Source of the DNA: Lachnospiraceae bacterium P6A3
GTDB taxonomy: Bacteria > Bacillota > Clostridia > Lachnospirales > Lachnospiraceae
Length of the DNA stretch: 64,000 bases
Assembly: GCA_000702085.1 (NCBI GenBank)
Contig: JNKP01000001.1
Location: 930,001-994,000, forward strand
Reading direction: 5' to 3'
Shown here: positions 7,140 through 15,825 of the stretch, piece after piece
How the letters are laid out: every line of letters starts with the position of its first letter
How positions within the stretch are numbered: the first letter of the stretch is position 1
Position numbers and translations under genes: made by a program
Notes under the pieces: generated by a model
Seen by the model: the letters and a program-made list of their open reading frames with translations, nothing else
Told to the model about the DNA's origin: nothing
Databases searched by the model: none

Positions 7140-8720
7140 CTACGTAATGTAATTCAGCGGATTAACCGGCGATCCGCCCATAATAATTTCAAAGTGCAGG
7201 TGAGGTCCCGTGGACCTTCCCGAGTTACCGCTTCGTCCGATAACCTGACCCTGTGTTACGGTCTGTCCCACGGATACACCTATGCTGGACAGATGCGCAT
7301 ATCTGGTCTGGGTTCCGCCGGGATGAGTGATCAGGATCATATATCCGTAGCTTCCCGACCATCCGGCCTGTGTTACGGTACCGCCGCAGGATGCCATGAC
7401 GGATGTTCCGGTAGGTGTTGCCCAGTCGATACCTCTGTGATAGGTGGTTGCGCCCGCGGTTGGTGCGTTTCTGTATCCGAAGTAAGAGCTTATTCTTCCG
7501 CCGTAAATAGGCTTGATATAAGTGGGAGGAATCTTGGTTCCGCGTTCCATGATCTTGGGAACGGCTTCGATATCAACTTCCTCTATAAGAACTTCTCTTT
7601 CCGCTTCGGTATCATTAATGAAATGCTGATCGACGATAGCTCTGTGATGTCCCGCGGAGGGCTGCTGGATGACATTTGTCTCCGTGGTGTACCAGTCGTC
7701 CCTGGGGATAATGATGATCTCAGCATCATAATCTTCATCAACATAGTTTCTCTCGACATGCTCAATGGAAAGCTCGGGCTCGGTCTGAGTGATTATGAGA
7801 GTATCGTTCAAATGAAGAGTGGCATTTGCGGTCGGGAGTTTGTCAGGATTGTTTTCCATTATCTCGTCGACAGATACGTCATACTGAAGGGAAATTCCGC
7901 TGAGGGTATCTCCGGACTGAATTACATGCTCAAAAGGTTTGTCGTTTTCGGCGGTAACCTGTTCGATTGCTTCTTCAAGCGGTGTAAGCTGTGATGCGGG
8001 AACATAGCCTTCCGCTATCACTATATTTTCCACAAAAGAGATGGATATAAGTCCGGTCTCGTAATCCTGGAAATTGATCTCCTCGTTTGTTTCGATTTCA
8101 AAATCGCACTGTGCATCGAGATATGTCTGAAGTCCGCCTTCGGGAAGAAGATCTCCCTTATATGATTCGCGGTATTTTTCGGTATCAACGACTTCTGCCG
8201 TAAGCACTCCGAAATTTCTCTCGGTATCTCTTACAAGTCTTACCCTGAATCTTCCGCCGGGATTGTATCTGTCGATTGCTTCATTAAGAAGAGTTTCGAC
8301 TTCCGTCTCTCCCGCAAGCGTTACCATGTAATCACCCATCTTGACGGTGTAGGAAGGTGACAGCGTTTCTTTAAGGGACGCGATCATAAGTTCCTCTGCC
8401 GCAGCAAGCGCCTGGCTTCTGGGAGTAACATCACCCGTAAGTACATTCTCGGATTCTATGCGATAATCAAAATCCATGAAAGCCGTGCCCGCATATCCGG
8501 AAGCCACATTTCTGCGTGCTTCAAGAAGGAGGTTTAAAGCCTCCTCTTCATCGGAAAAATCTCCGACCTTCACATCATTAATATACATGTGGAAATAATC
8601 ATCGGATCCTTCGGAAAAAGGAGAATATCCGCGTACGAAAATAAAACATGCAAATATGGTGATGGCTGTAGAGAGTATAAAGATTAATTCTCTTTTTTTG
8701 GAATTAAATAAATTCTTCAC
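7140..8720 (-). CDS. LysM-G5-M23 cell-wall metalloendopeptidase
   Basis: A 526-residue membrane-anchored or secreted peptidoglycan hydrolase. Order of parts: short basic tail and one transmembrane/signal segment (about 10-30); an extracellular region; a LysM domain (HVIQSGDTLSGISLQYDVS, about 263-310) that binds glycan; a G5-like segment (about 320-400, with VLIEEVDIEAVPKIMERGTK); and a C-terminal M23 peptidase (about 413-526). The zinc and catalytic residues are present: H and D in YHRGIDWA, H in RYAHLSS and HxH in GPHLHFEI. It probably cleaves peptide cross-links. It follows the coiled-coil gene by only 12 bases, so the two are likely one transcript. Confidence 0.93.
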   Translation of the reverse strand: MKNLFNSKKRELIFILSTAITIFACFIFVRGYSPFSEGSDDYFHMYINDVKVGDFSDEEEALNLLLEARRNVASGYAGTAFMDFDYRIESENVLTGDVTPRSQALAAAEELMIASLKETLSPSYTVKMGDYMVTLAGETEVETLLNEAIDRYNPGGRFRVRLVRDTERNFGVLTAEVVDTEKYRESYKGDLLPEGGLQTYLDAQCDFEIETNEEINFQDYETGLISISFVENIVIAEGYVPASQLTPLEEAIEQVTAENDKPFEHVIQSGDTLSGISLQYDVSVDEIMENNPDKLPTANATLHLNDTLIITQTEPELSIEHVERNYVDEDYDAEIIIIPRDDWYTTETNVIQQPSAGHHRAIVDQHFINDTEAEREVLIEEVDIEAVPKIMERGTKIPPTYIKPIYGGRISSYFGYRNAPTAGATTYHRGIDWATPTGTSVMASCGGTVTQAGWSGSYGYMILITHPGGTQTRYAHLSSIGVSVGQTVTQGQVIGRSGNSGRSTGPHLHFEIIMGGSPVNPLNYIT

Positions 8721-8732
8721 GTCAAATATTCA

Positions 8733-10196
8733 TCAAAGCAAGAAAGCCGCAAGGAAAGGAGCCGCTACGGCAAGAACCGAAACGATAACTGCAAATACGG
8801 CTATTTTCTTGACACTCTTTACTTCGTCTTCAAGTCTGGAAGTTTCTGTTTTGATGCTGACCAGGACTTTGGCATTCTCCTCACGAATATTTTCAACCTG
8901 TTTGCTGTTGTCGTTTCTGAGGCTGCCGAGGAGCTTTGCGCTCTCCTCCCTGATGGCGGTAAGGTTTCTCGCACCTTCGTGCTTGATGCTCTCAAGCTGG
9001 GCTGCATTCTCCTGCTTGATGCTTTCGAGCTGCTTTGCGTTCTCATCCTGAACGGATGCCTGAACGTTACGATATACGCGTACGCACTCTTTATGAATAT
9101 CGGTATTTCCGAGAGTCTGTGACAGAGAATTCTGGCTCTGGATCATCTGCTCCTGGCCTCTTCTGAGATTGCTCTGCATTGTCTGGAGATACTGATCGTT
9201 GCTGGTCCTGATGTTCTCCGTCTGGATCTTCATTGCGGATACTTCATCACGAAGAACTTCGATAAGCTCGATTACCTGTGAATCGTCGGATCCCTTTGAA
9301 AGAGCTCCCTCCATTCTGTTAAGAAGCTCCTCGTTGGAAGACTTGACTGCTCCCATCTGAAGATCTACGCCCTGCTGCATATCGCCGAATTTTGCGCCGA
9401 TGCCGGATTCAAGGTTGCCCATTCCGGACGCAATCTGTGACTCGATATCTCCGAATCTGTTTCCGATTCCGTTTTCGATATCGCCCAGCCTGTTGCCGAG
9501 GCCGTTCTCGAGATTTCCGAGCTTAGATGCGAGTTCTGATTCAAGTGAATCGATCTTGGAGGCAAGTTCGTCGTTTCTGCTCTCCGCGATTTCCATGCGG
9601 ACTCTCTCGAGCTGTTCATTATAATATACCTTGATCTCTTCGATCTTGGCTTCGATCTGAAGAGCAAGATTATCAAATCTGCTTGCAAGTTCGTCTCCGC
9701 CGTTACCGCTTCCTTCGATATCGCTGCGGAGTCTCTCAAGGTGCTCCTCATTGGATACCTTGATTGCTTCGATCTGCTCTCTGAGTTCGTTGTTGCGGCT
9801 CTCGAGCATCTCGCTCTGTCTGCTCATAAGTTCATTCTGACTCTGGGCAAGATCCTGCTGACGGGTGATGAAATCATTCTGGCTGGCAAGGAGATCGCCC
9901 TGCATCTTCTGCAGATACTCCTCGTTCACCCTGTTCATGTTCTCCATCTGAGCCTTGAGATCCTCAAGTGCTCCTTCGTCTATTCCCACACCGCTGCTGA
10001 GGTCGGGAAGAGCGGCTATGGTCTGCTGAAGTCCTCCGAGTTCGTCGGCAACGTTTTTCATACGATCAAGGCAGTCCTGATACTCGCGTACCTGTGCCCT
10101 CATCACTCCCATGGCCTCGGATTCGGCCTCGCCGTTTGCCCTTATGATCTGCTGTGCATTCAGCTTCTGTGATAATTGATCCATGAATGTATCCAT
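8733..10196 (-). CDS. Tail-anchored coiled-coil protein built from 11-residue repeats
   Basis: A 487-residue, almost wholly helical protein ending in one hydrophobic segment (IAVFAVIVSVLAVAAPFLAAFLL), so probably anchored by its C-terminus with the bulk in the cytoplasm. Two arrays of perfect 11-residue (hendecad) periodicity are visible. One has five units of the form NRLGDIENGIG (middle of the protein, Gly-rich); the other has six units such as AAQLESIKHEG and SKQVENIREEN just before the membrane segment. A third motif, (S/V)NEEYLQKMQ-like, recurs about five times between them. No enzymatic domain is seen. The start ATG follows GGAGG by 6 bases and a good promoter lies at 10236-10264. Co-transcription with the M23 hydrolase suggests an envelope or division role, which is an inference. 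Confidence 0.8.
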   Translation of the reverse strand: MDTFMDQLSQKLNAQQIIRANGEAESEAMGVMRAQVREYQDCLDRMKNVADELGGLQQTIAALPDLSSGVGIDEGALEDLKAQMENMNRVNEEYLQKMQGDLLASQNDFITRQQDLAQSQNELMSRQSEMLESRNNELREQIEAIKVSNEEHLERLRSDIEGSGNGGDELASRFDNLALQIEAKIEEIKVYYNEQLERVRMEIAESRNDELASKIDSLESELASKLGNLENGLGNRLGDIENGIGNRFGDIESQIASGMGNLESGIGAKFGDMQQGVDLQMGAVKSSNEELLNRMEGALSKGSDDSQVIELIEVLRDEVSAMKIQTENIRTSNDQYLQTMQSNLRRGQEQMIQSQNSLSQTLGNTDIHKECVRVYRNVQASVQDENAKQLESIKQENAAQLESIKHEGARNLTAIREESAKLLGSLRNDNSKQVENIREENAKVLVSIKTETSRLEDEVKSVKKIAVFAVIVSVLAVAAPFLAAFLL

Positions 10197-10235
10197 AAAT
10201 TGCCTCCGAAAAAACTACTGTCACGCATCCCTATG

Positions 10236-10264
10236 ATTATACTTCATAAGGCCCTTTTTTGAAA
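10236..10264 (-). promoter_or_regulatory. Promoter of the coiled-coil/M23 operon
   Basis: On the minus strand a perfect TATAAT (10236-10241) with TTTCAA (10259-10264) at 17 bases, about 40 bases upstream of the start at 10196. Confidence 0.6.
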
Positions 10265-10399
10265 GTTAAAGACCGTACAAAGATGATCATTTTTTGTGTG
10301 TTTTGTCTATATTAACGTCCGAAAAAGCTCCGTATATGTAAACATTTACCGATTCTTTACAGCACGTTCATATTTTATTCATAAAGCATTACTATAATG

Positions 10400-10499
10400 A
10401 CCTTGTAAGCAGACGAAAGAAAGAAATCGATCATTTTTTCATAATAGCCCGGGAGCCGAAAGGTTTCCGGGCACTCCTCATTTTATGGGGAGTTTTTTT
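10400..10499 (+). ncRNA. Candidate plus-strand small RNA
   Basis: Among minus-strand genes, a plus-oriented unit is visible: a perfect TATAAT at 10393-10398, a purine-rich stretch (AGACGAAAGAAAGAAA), a GCCCGG/CCGGGC hairpin (10447-10452 with 10467-10472) and a terminator with a seven-T run. Predicted length is about 95 bases with no open reading frame of note. The -35 region is weak (TTCATA at 20 bases spacing). The rest of the 307-base gap (10265-10392) holds no recognisable feature. Not matched to any RNA family that I know. Confidence 0.4.
10473..10499 (+). terminator. Plus-strand intrinsic terminator
   Basis: ACTCC/GGAGT stem (10473-10477 with 10489-10493; GGGG allows slippage) and then T7 at 10493-10499. 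The T run lies only on the plus strand, so it does not serve the flanking minus-strand genes. Confidence 0.65.
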
Positions 10500-10503
10500 A
10501 TGC

Positions 10504-11172
10504 TCATAACAGGTCTTCCGGAAGTCCGGATATGCCGCTGAGCTTGATGATCTCATCATTCAGGCTGAGCATCTTCTCGTCAAGATCCGATACGAGATGA
10601 GCGCACTCCACAAGTTCATCCTTGATATGCTGGGGCGCATCTCCCTCGAACTTATAGTGAATCTTATGCTCGAGACTTGCCCAGAAGTCCATGGCAACGG
10701 TACGGATCTGTATCTCGACCTTGGTGTCGACGACCCTGTTGGAGAGATATACGGGAACCGTAACTATCATATGATAGCTCTTGTAACCGCTTGCCTTGGG
10801 GAAGGTAATATAGTCCTTAACCGTCAGGATCTTAATATCCTGCTGGTGCTCGATCATGTCTGCGATTCTGTATATGTCGGATGAGAAGGAACAGATGATC
10901 CTGACTCCGGCAATATCATTAACATTATTGACCATGTTCTCGATGGTCGAATCCAGTCCATGGCGCTTGAGCTTTTTAACGATGCTCTCGGGCGTCTTCA
11001 TCCTGCACTTGATATGCTCAATGGGGTTATACTGATGTATATGCTGGAACTCCTCATTGAGGATCTCAATCTTGGTTTGGACCTGTCTCATGGCGGCATT
11101 ATAAACAAGCATGACTTCCTGCCATGTCTCTATGCCGTCTCCCTGTGCTATTTCATTGATATCATTATCCAT
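10504..11172 (-). CDS. Small alarmone synthetase (RelQ/YjbM type)
   Basis: A 222-residue single-domain (p)ppGpp synthetase that transfers pyrophosphate from ATP to GDP/GTP. It has the RelA/SpoT synthetase core: RMKTPESIVKKLKRHG near residue 57, NDIAGVRIIC with its conserved D and R, FPKASGYKSYHMIV with the G-loop tyrosine, and VEIQIRTVAMDFWASLEHK. There is no HD hydrolase, TGS or ACT domain, and the C-terminal helices match the RelQ tetramer type. It stands alone, with convergent or non-coding neighbours, as is common for RelQ in Firmicutes. Confidence 0.9.
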   Translation of the reverse strand: MDNDINEIAQGDGIETWQEVMLVYNAAMRQVQTKIEILNEEFQHIHQYNPIEHIKCRMKTPESIVKKLKRHGLDSTIENMVNNVNDIAGVRIICSFSSDIYRIADMIEHQQDIKILTVKDYITFPKASGYKSYHMIVTVPVYLSNRVVDTKVEIQIRTVAMDFWASLEHKIHYKFEGDAPQHIKDELVECAHLVSDLDEKMLSLNDEIIKLSGISGLPEDLL

Positions 11173-11303
11173 TGCTTAATTCCGGTCTTTCAAATATAAT
11201 CACCAGTGTATAGTTTCTTCTTGTGCGCATACAAAGTTATTTTAACACACTAAAGCGTGTATGTGTAGCAAATTACCATTTCGGTCATTTTACAGGAAAA
11301 AAG

Positions 11304-11579
11304 ATGTTCAGACTCTGGGTCAGAGAATTCAAAGAAACACATATGGTCCGGGATATCGTTATAGAGGACGATTCCGAAGATACCCGTACTCATAAGATCA
11401 TGAATGCGCTGGAAAAAGCCTGCACCGCATTCGATCTTGCAGTCCCCATCTGGCTGGATAACAATATCAGCGATTTTAAACGTACAGCCAAGACCAGGTT
11501 CAGAAAAGGTTCCTTCATAGAAGACGTTCCCTTCGATTATCTCGAGATACAGGTCATAGAAGAAGATCCCACATATTAA
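11304..11579 (+). CDS. Conserved hypothetical protein (91 residues), plus strand
   Basis: A small soluble protein beginning MFRLWVREFKETH, with VIEDDSEDTRTHKIMNALEKAC in the middle and ending FDYLEIQVIEEDPTY. I recognise it only as a type common in Lachnospiraceae; no function is known to me. The ATG at 11304 follows an AGGAAA, a better start than an upstream in-frame ATG at 11223. It is one of only two plus-strand genes here and converges on the DUF1294 gene, sharing the palindromic terminator at 11585-11607. Confidence 0.8.
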   Translation: MFRLWVREFKETHMVRDIVIEDDSEDTRTHKIMNALEKACTAFDLAVPIWLDNNISDFKRTAKTRFRKGSFIEDVPFDYLEIQVIEEDPTY

Positions 11580-11584
11580 AAGAA

Positions 11585-11607
11585 AGCCGGATGATGATCA
11601 TCCGGCT
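11585..11607. terminator. Bidirectional palindromic terminator
   Basis: A perfect 11-1-11 inverted repeat, AGCCGGATGAT / ATCATCCGGCT, lies six bases past the plus-strand gene and overlaps the last codons of the minus-strand DUF1294 gene. TTTT follows on plus and TTTCTTTT on minus, so it can serve both convergent genes. Confidence 0.8.
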
Positions 11608-11879
11608 GTTTTAGTGAAAATATATATTGCAAGCGCCGCCTCCGCCATAAGCATGAAAGGAACTCCGATATAAAACTTCGGCTTCCTGATCTTATGTCTG
11701 AAAACAAACATGGCAGCCAGTGCTCCGGGCGCACCGAGAACCGCGGCACCCATCAGATTCTTTTCGGGTATTCTCCACTCGTTTCTTACGGCTTTGGCTT
11801 TATCGATGCCGTACATCGCAAATACCGCAAGATTAACTATGAGATACGCTATAAGTAATACCTTGCCGACCGGGTTCAT
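11598..11879 (-). CDS. DUF1294 small membrane protein
   Basis: A 93-residue protein with three hydrophobic segments (about 7-24, 44-61 and 71-88) and the DUF1294 signature: [38 protein letters not shown]. Function unknown. Its ATG overlaps the galE stop codon (ATGA), so translation is probably coupled to galE. The 3' end is built into the shared terminator. Confidence 0.88.
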   Translation of the reverse strand: MNPVGKVLLIAYLIVNLAVFAMYGIDKAKAVRNEWRIPEKNLMGAAVLGAPGALAAMFVFRHKIRKPKFYIGVPFMLMAEAALAIYIFTKTAG

Positions 11880-12895
11880 TCGTCATACCCGTTAGGATTG
11901 TTCTTCTGCCATCTCCAGGAATCCTCGCACATCTCGCGTATTCCGTACTGTGCGGTCCAGCCCAGTTCCTTATTTGCAAGTGATGCATCCGCATAGCACT
12001 CGGCAATGTCTCCGGGTCTTCTTTCCTTGATGGAATAAGGGATCTTTACTCCGTTTGCTTCCTCAAAGTTCTTAACTATGTCAAGAACGCTGTATCCCTG
12101 TCCGGTTCCGAGATTGTAAATCTTAAGTCCGCACTTTTCTTCGATCTTGTCGACTGCCTTAACATGTCCGATGGCGAGATCGACAACATGGATATAGTCT
12201 CTTACTCCGGTTCCGTCGTGAGTATCGTAATCATTGCCGAACACTCCCAGCTCTTTAAGCTTGCCTACGGCAACCTGGGTGATATAAGGCATCAGGTTGT
12301 TGGGGATGCCGTTGGGATTCTCTCCCATGGTTCCCGACTTGTGAGCTCCGATAGGATTGAAATATCTGAGTAGGATCACGTTCCACTCTTTATCCGCATT
12401 CTGGATGTCGGAAAGGATCTGCTCCAGCATTGACTTGGTCCATCCGTAAGGATTGGTGCACTGTCCCTTGGGACACTCTTCCGTAATGGGAACGAATGCG
12501 GGATTTCCGTAAACGGTTGCACTGGATGAGAAGATGATGTTCTTGCATCCGTGCTTTCTCATAACATCTACAAGAGTAAGAGTTCCGGTGATGTTATTGT
12601 CGTAATACTCCCAGGGCTTGGCAACCGATTCTCCCACTGCCTTAAGTCCCGCAAAGTGAATGACACATCCGATGTCTTCTTTGGAAAAGATATCTTCAAG
12701 TGCCTGTCTGTCTCTGATATCGGCCTTGTAAAAAACGGGCTTCTTTCCGGTGATGGCCTCTATCCTTCCGAGAACCTTCTCGCTTGCGTTGGAAAGATTA
12801 TCAAGGATGACAACTTCCCTTCCGCAATTCTGAAGTTCCACAACAGTGTGACTTCCGATGAATCCGGCACCGCCGGTAACAAGTATCTTGCTCAT
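11876..12895 (-). CDS. galE: UDP-glucose 4-epimerase
   Basis: A 339-residue short-chain dehydrogenase-fold enzyme that interconverts UDP-glucose and UDP-galactose with tightly bound NAD. It has the N-terminal Rossmann motif GGAGFIGSH, the DIRD adenine-pocket motif, catalytic S-S-A-T-V-Y and YGWTK (Tyr and Lys of YxxxK), and the RYFNPIGAH segment. Length is typical. The start follows GGAGG. The UDP-sugar pyrophosphorylase gene lies 79 bases upstream in the same direction, so the pair could supply UDP-Glc and UDP-Gal for surface polysaccharide or for galactose use. No galK or galT is in the window. Confidence 0.96.
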   Translation of the reverse strand: MSKILVTGGAGFIGSHTVVELQNCGREVVILDNLSNASEKVLGRIEAITGKKPVFYKADIRDRQALEDIFSKEDIGCVIHFAGLKAVGESVAKPWEYYDNNITGTLTLVDVMRKHGCKNIIFSSSATVYGNPAFVPITEECPKGQCTNPYGWTKSMLEQILSDIQNADKEWNVILLRYFNPIGAHKSGTMGENPNGIPNNLMPYITQVAVGKLKELGVFGNDYDTHDGTGVRDYIHVVDLAIGHVKAVDKIEEKCGLKIYNLGTGQGYSVLDIVKNFEEANGVKIPYSIKERRPGDIAECYADASLANKELGWTAQYGIREMCEDSWRWQKNNPNGYDE

Positions 12896-12974
12896 AAAAC
12901 CTCCTTTAGATAAATAATCTTTACTCTGATCCTAAATCATTCCCCAAGGGCAGAGTCAACAGATTATTTTCTAC

Positions 12975-14201
12975 TTAAAGAACAACCCCGTTCTTCTCAA
13001 GAAGCGCCTGCGCACTCTCAACGGAGTCAACACCGGTCTTATTCTTGATGGGAGCAAATTCCTTCTCTCTTTCAACTTCGAAAGGAAGACAGCTGTCACA
13101 CTGATGGATCATGTCGAGAACGAGGTTCTCATACTTATATCCGTTGGGTGATTCGGGCTTGAAAAGATTGCCGTTTTCATCAAGGCAGGGGATCTTCTTT
13201 TCAACGATGTGAAGAGGAAGTGCTCCGTTTAAGATTCTCTCAAGCTGCTCGGTGGTAAACAGATAGTTAAGGATAACGCCGAAGTTATAAGCGGGATCTC
13301 CCTTATCGTTCTTGGCATTCATAAGATCCTCGGTAAGATCGTAGTACTCGACGATCGAAGGTCTTCCGTCCTCAAGGCAGATAACGCCCACCTTCTCATC
13401 GGGGGCAGCTTTTCTTACAACCTTTGCGCCTACGGTGCACTTCTTTGCGATGGTGGCACCTACGAATACGGGATCCGCAATTCTCTGAAGTACGTTATCT
13501 ACCGCAAATACATTGAACCACTCGATGCCGTTTGCATGTACATGATCGAGAAGTCCGGCATTTACAAGGCTTACGAACCAGCCGCCGTTACCGTTGGGAG
13601 ATGTAGCCATGCGTCCCTTTTCTTCAAGATAGATCTTACCGTCGTAATCGGTAGCCGCTGCCATTGCCTGCATAAAGAAATGAACGTGATCTTCGGGATA
13701 TCCGAAGTAATTCTTCTCCTTGAAGAATTTGGTGGTGGCGTCGTTATTTTTCTCGGAAGTCATTACATATATGTGTACGAATGCACCGGCCTTATCGGTA
13801 ACTTCCTTGAGATTATTGATGAGGCACTCGAAAATAAAGAGCTCTCTGGTCTTGCCTACATTGTACATTCCCTTGGGATTGTCGCTGCCGAGTCTTGTTC
13901 CCATTCCGCCGGCAAGAAGGAGTGCCGCAACCTTGCCCTGCTTAATGGCATCAAGGCCTATGGCTTCATATTCCTTCTCATGCTCTTTGATCTCGGGAAG
14001 TTCCATGCAGTCAAGAGGAGAAATAACTCCTCTCTTCTCAAGGTCTTCCTTATTCTTGCAGGATGCAAGAATGCTCATATCGGTTCCGTCAATCTGAGCG
14101 ATAAGCGCTTCCTTACCCGCATCGTCCAGTTCGTCATAATACTTAAGAACCTGCATCTGTCCGAATTTTTCAAGTTTAGCTTTTGCTTCTTCTATATTCA
14201 T
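12975..14201 (-). CDS. UDPGP-type UTP:sugar-1-phosphate uridylyltransferase
   Basis: A 408-residue enzyme of the eukaryotic-like UDPGP/UAP family rather than the usual bacterial GalU family. The nucleotide-binding motif LLAGGMGTRLGSDNPKGM (about residues 95-112) is followed by NGNGGWF and the conserved N-terminal helical region. It makes UDP-glucose or UDP-N-acetylhexosamine from the sugar 1-phosphate and UTP; the substrate cannot be fixed from sequence, but galE next door favours UDP-Glc/UDP-Gal (or UDP-HexNAc) use. The ATG follows GAGGAG by 7 bases. Confidence 0.85.
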   Translation of the reverse strand: MNIEEAKAKLEKFGQMQVLKYYDELDDAGKEALIAQIDGTDMSILASCKNKEDLEKRGVISPLDCMELPEIKEHEKEYEAIGLDAIKQGKVAALLLAGGMGTRLGSDNPKGMYNVGKTRELFIFECLINNLKEVTDKAGAFVHIYVMTSEKNNDATTKFFKEKNYFGYPEDHVHFFMQAMAAATDYDGKIYLEEKGRMATSPNGNGGWFVSLVNAGLLDHVHANGIEWFNVFAVDNVLQRIADPVFVGATIAKKCTVGAKVVRKAAPDEKVGVICLEDGRPSIVEYYDLTEDLMNAKNDKGDPAYNFGVILNYLFTTEQLERILNGALPLHIVEKKIPCLDENGNLFKPESPNGYKYENLVLDMIHQCDSCLPFEVEREKEFAPIKNKTGVDSVESAQALLEKNGVVL

Positions 14202-14272
14202 TATGATTCTCCTCTTAATAATTCATATCTATAAAAATATAACACAAAAAGAAAGCAATATATCTTAAAAAA

Positions 14273-14310
14273 ATGAAAACACCCGGGTATCGCTACCCGG
14301 GTGTTTTCAT
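14273..14310. terminator. Strong terminator after the pseudopilin gene
   Basis: A perfect 17-bp stem (14273-14289 with 14294-14310, core ACCCGGGTA-TCGC-TACCCGGGT, with A4/T4 at the base) lies 22 bases past the pilin stop. It can form on either strand. Confidence 0.85.
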
Positions 14311-14331
14311 ATAGGGTTTTCTTCCAAGATA

Positions 14332-14745
14332 TTAAGCCGCTTTGTAAGCAGCGATACCTGCTTCGGTAGTAAGATTGTAAGACTGTGAGCCGTCATAATC
14401 CTGAGTTACGTATACGCCTACCTCATTGGTATCGGCATTGTATACTGCGGTGAATGTTCCGCCCGCTGCAAATACATGACCCGATACGGTAGGAGTCTCA
14501 TTGATCGTTCCGGGAAGATGTGCGGCATCGATCTCTACTTGAACGCTTCCGGTTCCTACGGTGCTTCCTTCCGCAATGTCGGCAAGAAATGCCTCTCTTA
14601 TCTGGTCGGCAGTCTGAATATCTCTTGAACGTCTTGACTGCTCAACATATCTGATAAAAATCGGTGCGAGTATTCCGACGAGCACTGCCATTATCGCTAT
14701 GACGATTATCAGCTCAACCAGTGAAAATCCTTTATCGTTCTTCAT
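14332..14745 (-). CDS. Type IV pilin-like / pseudopilin protein
   Basis: A 137-residue protein with a class-III prepilin leader: MKNDKG followed by FSLVELIIVIAIMAVLVGIL, with the conserved Glu at +5 of the processed form and the hydrophobic helix that inserts in the membrane and packs in the pilus core. The rest is a small globular domain. The ATG at 14743-14745 was chosen because GAGGAGAGGG lies 7 bases upstream; the upstream in-frame ATG is part of that ribosome site. No prepilin peptidase, ATPase or other pil/com gene is nearby, so it is an orphan here. Confidence 0.9.
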   Translation of the reverse strand: MKNDKGFSLVELIIVIAIMAVLVGILAPIFIRYVEQSRRSRDIQTADQIREAFLADIAEGSTVGTGSVQVEIDAAHLPGTINETPTVSGHVFAAGGTFTAVYNADTNEVGVYVTQDYDGSQSYNLTTEAGIAAYKAA

Positions 14746-14839
14746 AAACCCTCTCCTCATAGAAAAAATAAAACAGGTTCCAACCCCTTCATTAATAATA
14801 TAATTCGTGAATTGTAAAAGAACAATAGTTATTTTAAAA

Positions 14840-14897
14840 AATATTAATCAAATCTTAAGAATTGGTTTTGTGCAATTCTTAAGAAATTATTAATATT
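14840..14897. repeat. AT-rich inverted repeat, probable terminator of the LRR operon
   Basis: Two 24-base arms (14840-14863 with 14874-14897) match at 21 positions, including a perfect CTTAAGAATT/AATTCTTAAG core around a 10-base loop. On the minus strand the arm is followed by a T6 run, so it may terminate the gene ending at 14927. An operator for the pilin gene is the alternative. Confidence 0.5.
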
Positions 14898-14926
14898 TTT
14901 GTCTTCGGAAGGATTATTTTTACTTT

Positions 14927-15808
14927 TTATATCTCCAAAGAAGAGAAAAATCTGTCCGAAGCCTCCGTTCCGGAACTCTTTACCAGCAAACTTTTAAGTT
15001 CCTGTTTGTCATCTCCGAGCTGTCTTATCATAAGATCTCTGTTGGAATCATCTATGCATCCCAGTTTTGACAGAAGATTGAAGTGTTTCTTATCCGGATA
15101 AAGATCCTTGACCGCAATCCAGCTTTCGCTTCCGGCCTCGGCTCCCATCCTGTGTTTATATATGTAGTCGGTGTATATTACCGATGCTTTTTCGGACAGT
15201 TCTTCGGGATGCAGGAGTCTTAGCATGGAAAGAGAAGCCTTCAGCACTCTTCTGGAGCTTTCGTAAGCACCCTTATCCGAGCTTCCGTAATCCTCTTCAC
15301 CGCAAAGTATCTGATTGAGGAATCCTTCGTCATCCGGAGCATCCAGAACGGATATCACCCAGGCATCCCACTTCGCAATATAATCGTCGCCGGTATTTTC
15401 GATATCCGTCAGATGTGAAGGTGCACCGTTTCTTACAGCACCCGCGATGAGCACCTGTTTGTCATAGCTGCAGCCGGGAAGCGATATCTGCTCAAGCGAT
15501 CTGCATCCGGTAAATATCCCGTCTCCCGTTTTGCATACCGGCATCTCAACCTCTTTCAGGTTAATGCAGTGTGCAAAGCAAAAATCCCCCACAGATTCCA
15601 CGGAACCCGGAAGTATTATTTTTTTGACAGTCCTCTTACCCAGGAAGGCTTTCTTTAAAACCGCGGTTACGGGAAGTCCGAAAGCTTCTGCAGGAACGGA
15701 TAGCACCGAGAAATTTCCCATTACCCTGCCGAGAGTAAGTCCGTCCCCCTTTTCATCAAACACGAGACTTCCTTCGGGTAAAACCAATTCTTTTTCCAAA
15801 TCATTCAC
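14927..15808 (-). CDS. Leucine-rich-repeat (LRR_5/BspA-like) protein of the MoxR-VWA operon
   Basis: A 293-residue cytosolic protein. Residues about 30-125 contain BspA-type LRR units (VKKIILPGSVESVGDFCFAHC, LKEVEMPV..., LEQISLPGC). The C-terminal two-thirds is helical, with no domain that I recognise. It starts with GTG at 15806-15808, directly after an in-frame stop, with a weak ribosome site, 17 bases after the MoxR ATPase gene. No signal peptide, unlike most BspA-like surface proteins, so an intracellular binding or substrate-selector role is likely. That role is inferred. Confidence 0.75.
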   Translation of the reverse strand: MNDLEKELVLPEGSLVFDEKGDGLTLGRVMGNFSVLSVPAEAFGLPVTAVLKKAFLGKRTVKKIILPGSVESVGDFCFAHCINLKEVEMPVCKTGDGIFTGCRSLEQISLPGCSYDKQVLIAGAVRNGAPSHLTDIENTGDDYIAKWDAWVISVLDAPDDEGFLNQILCGEEDYGSSDKGAYESSRRVLKASLSMLRLLHPEELSEKASVIYTDYIYKHRMGAEAGSESWIAVKDLYPDKKHFNLLSKLGCIDDSNRDLMIRQLGDDKQELKSLLVKSSGTEASDRFFSSLEI

Positions 15809-15825
15809 CTATGAAAAATAAAACA

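Noticed and set aside
10393-10398. TATAAT on plus as promoter of the relQ-side gene at 11304
   Set aside because: A T7 terminator at 10473-10499 lies between, and the 11304 gene is 900 bases away behind an opposing gene.
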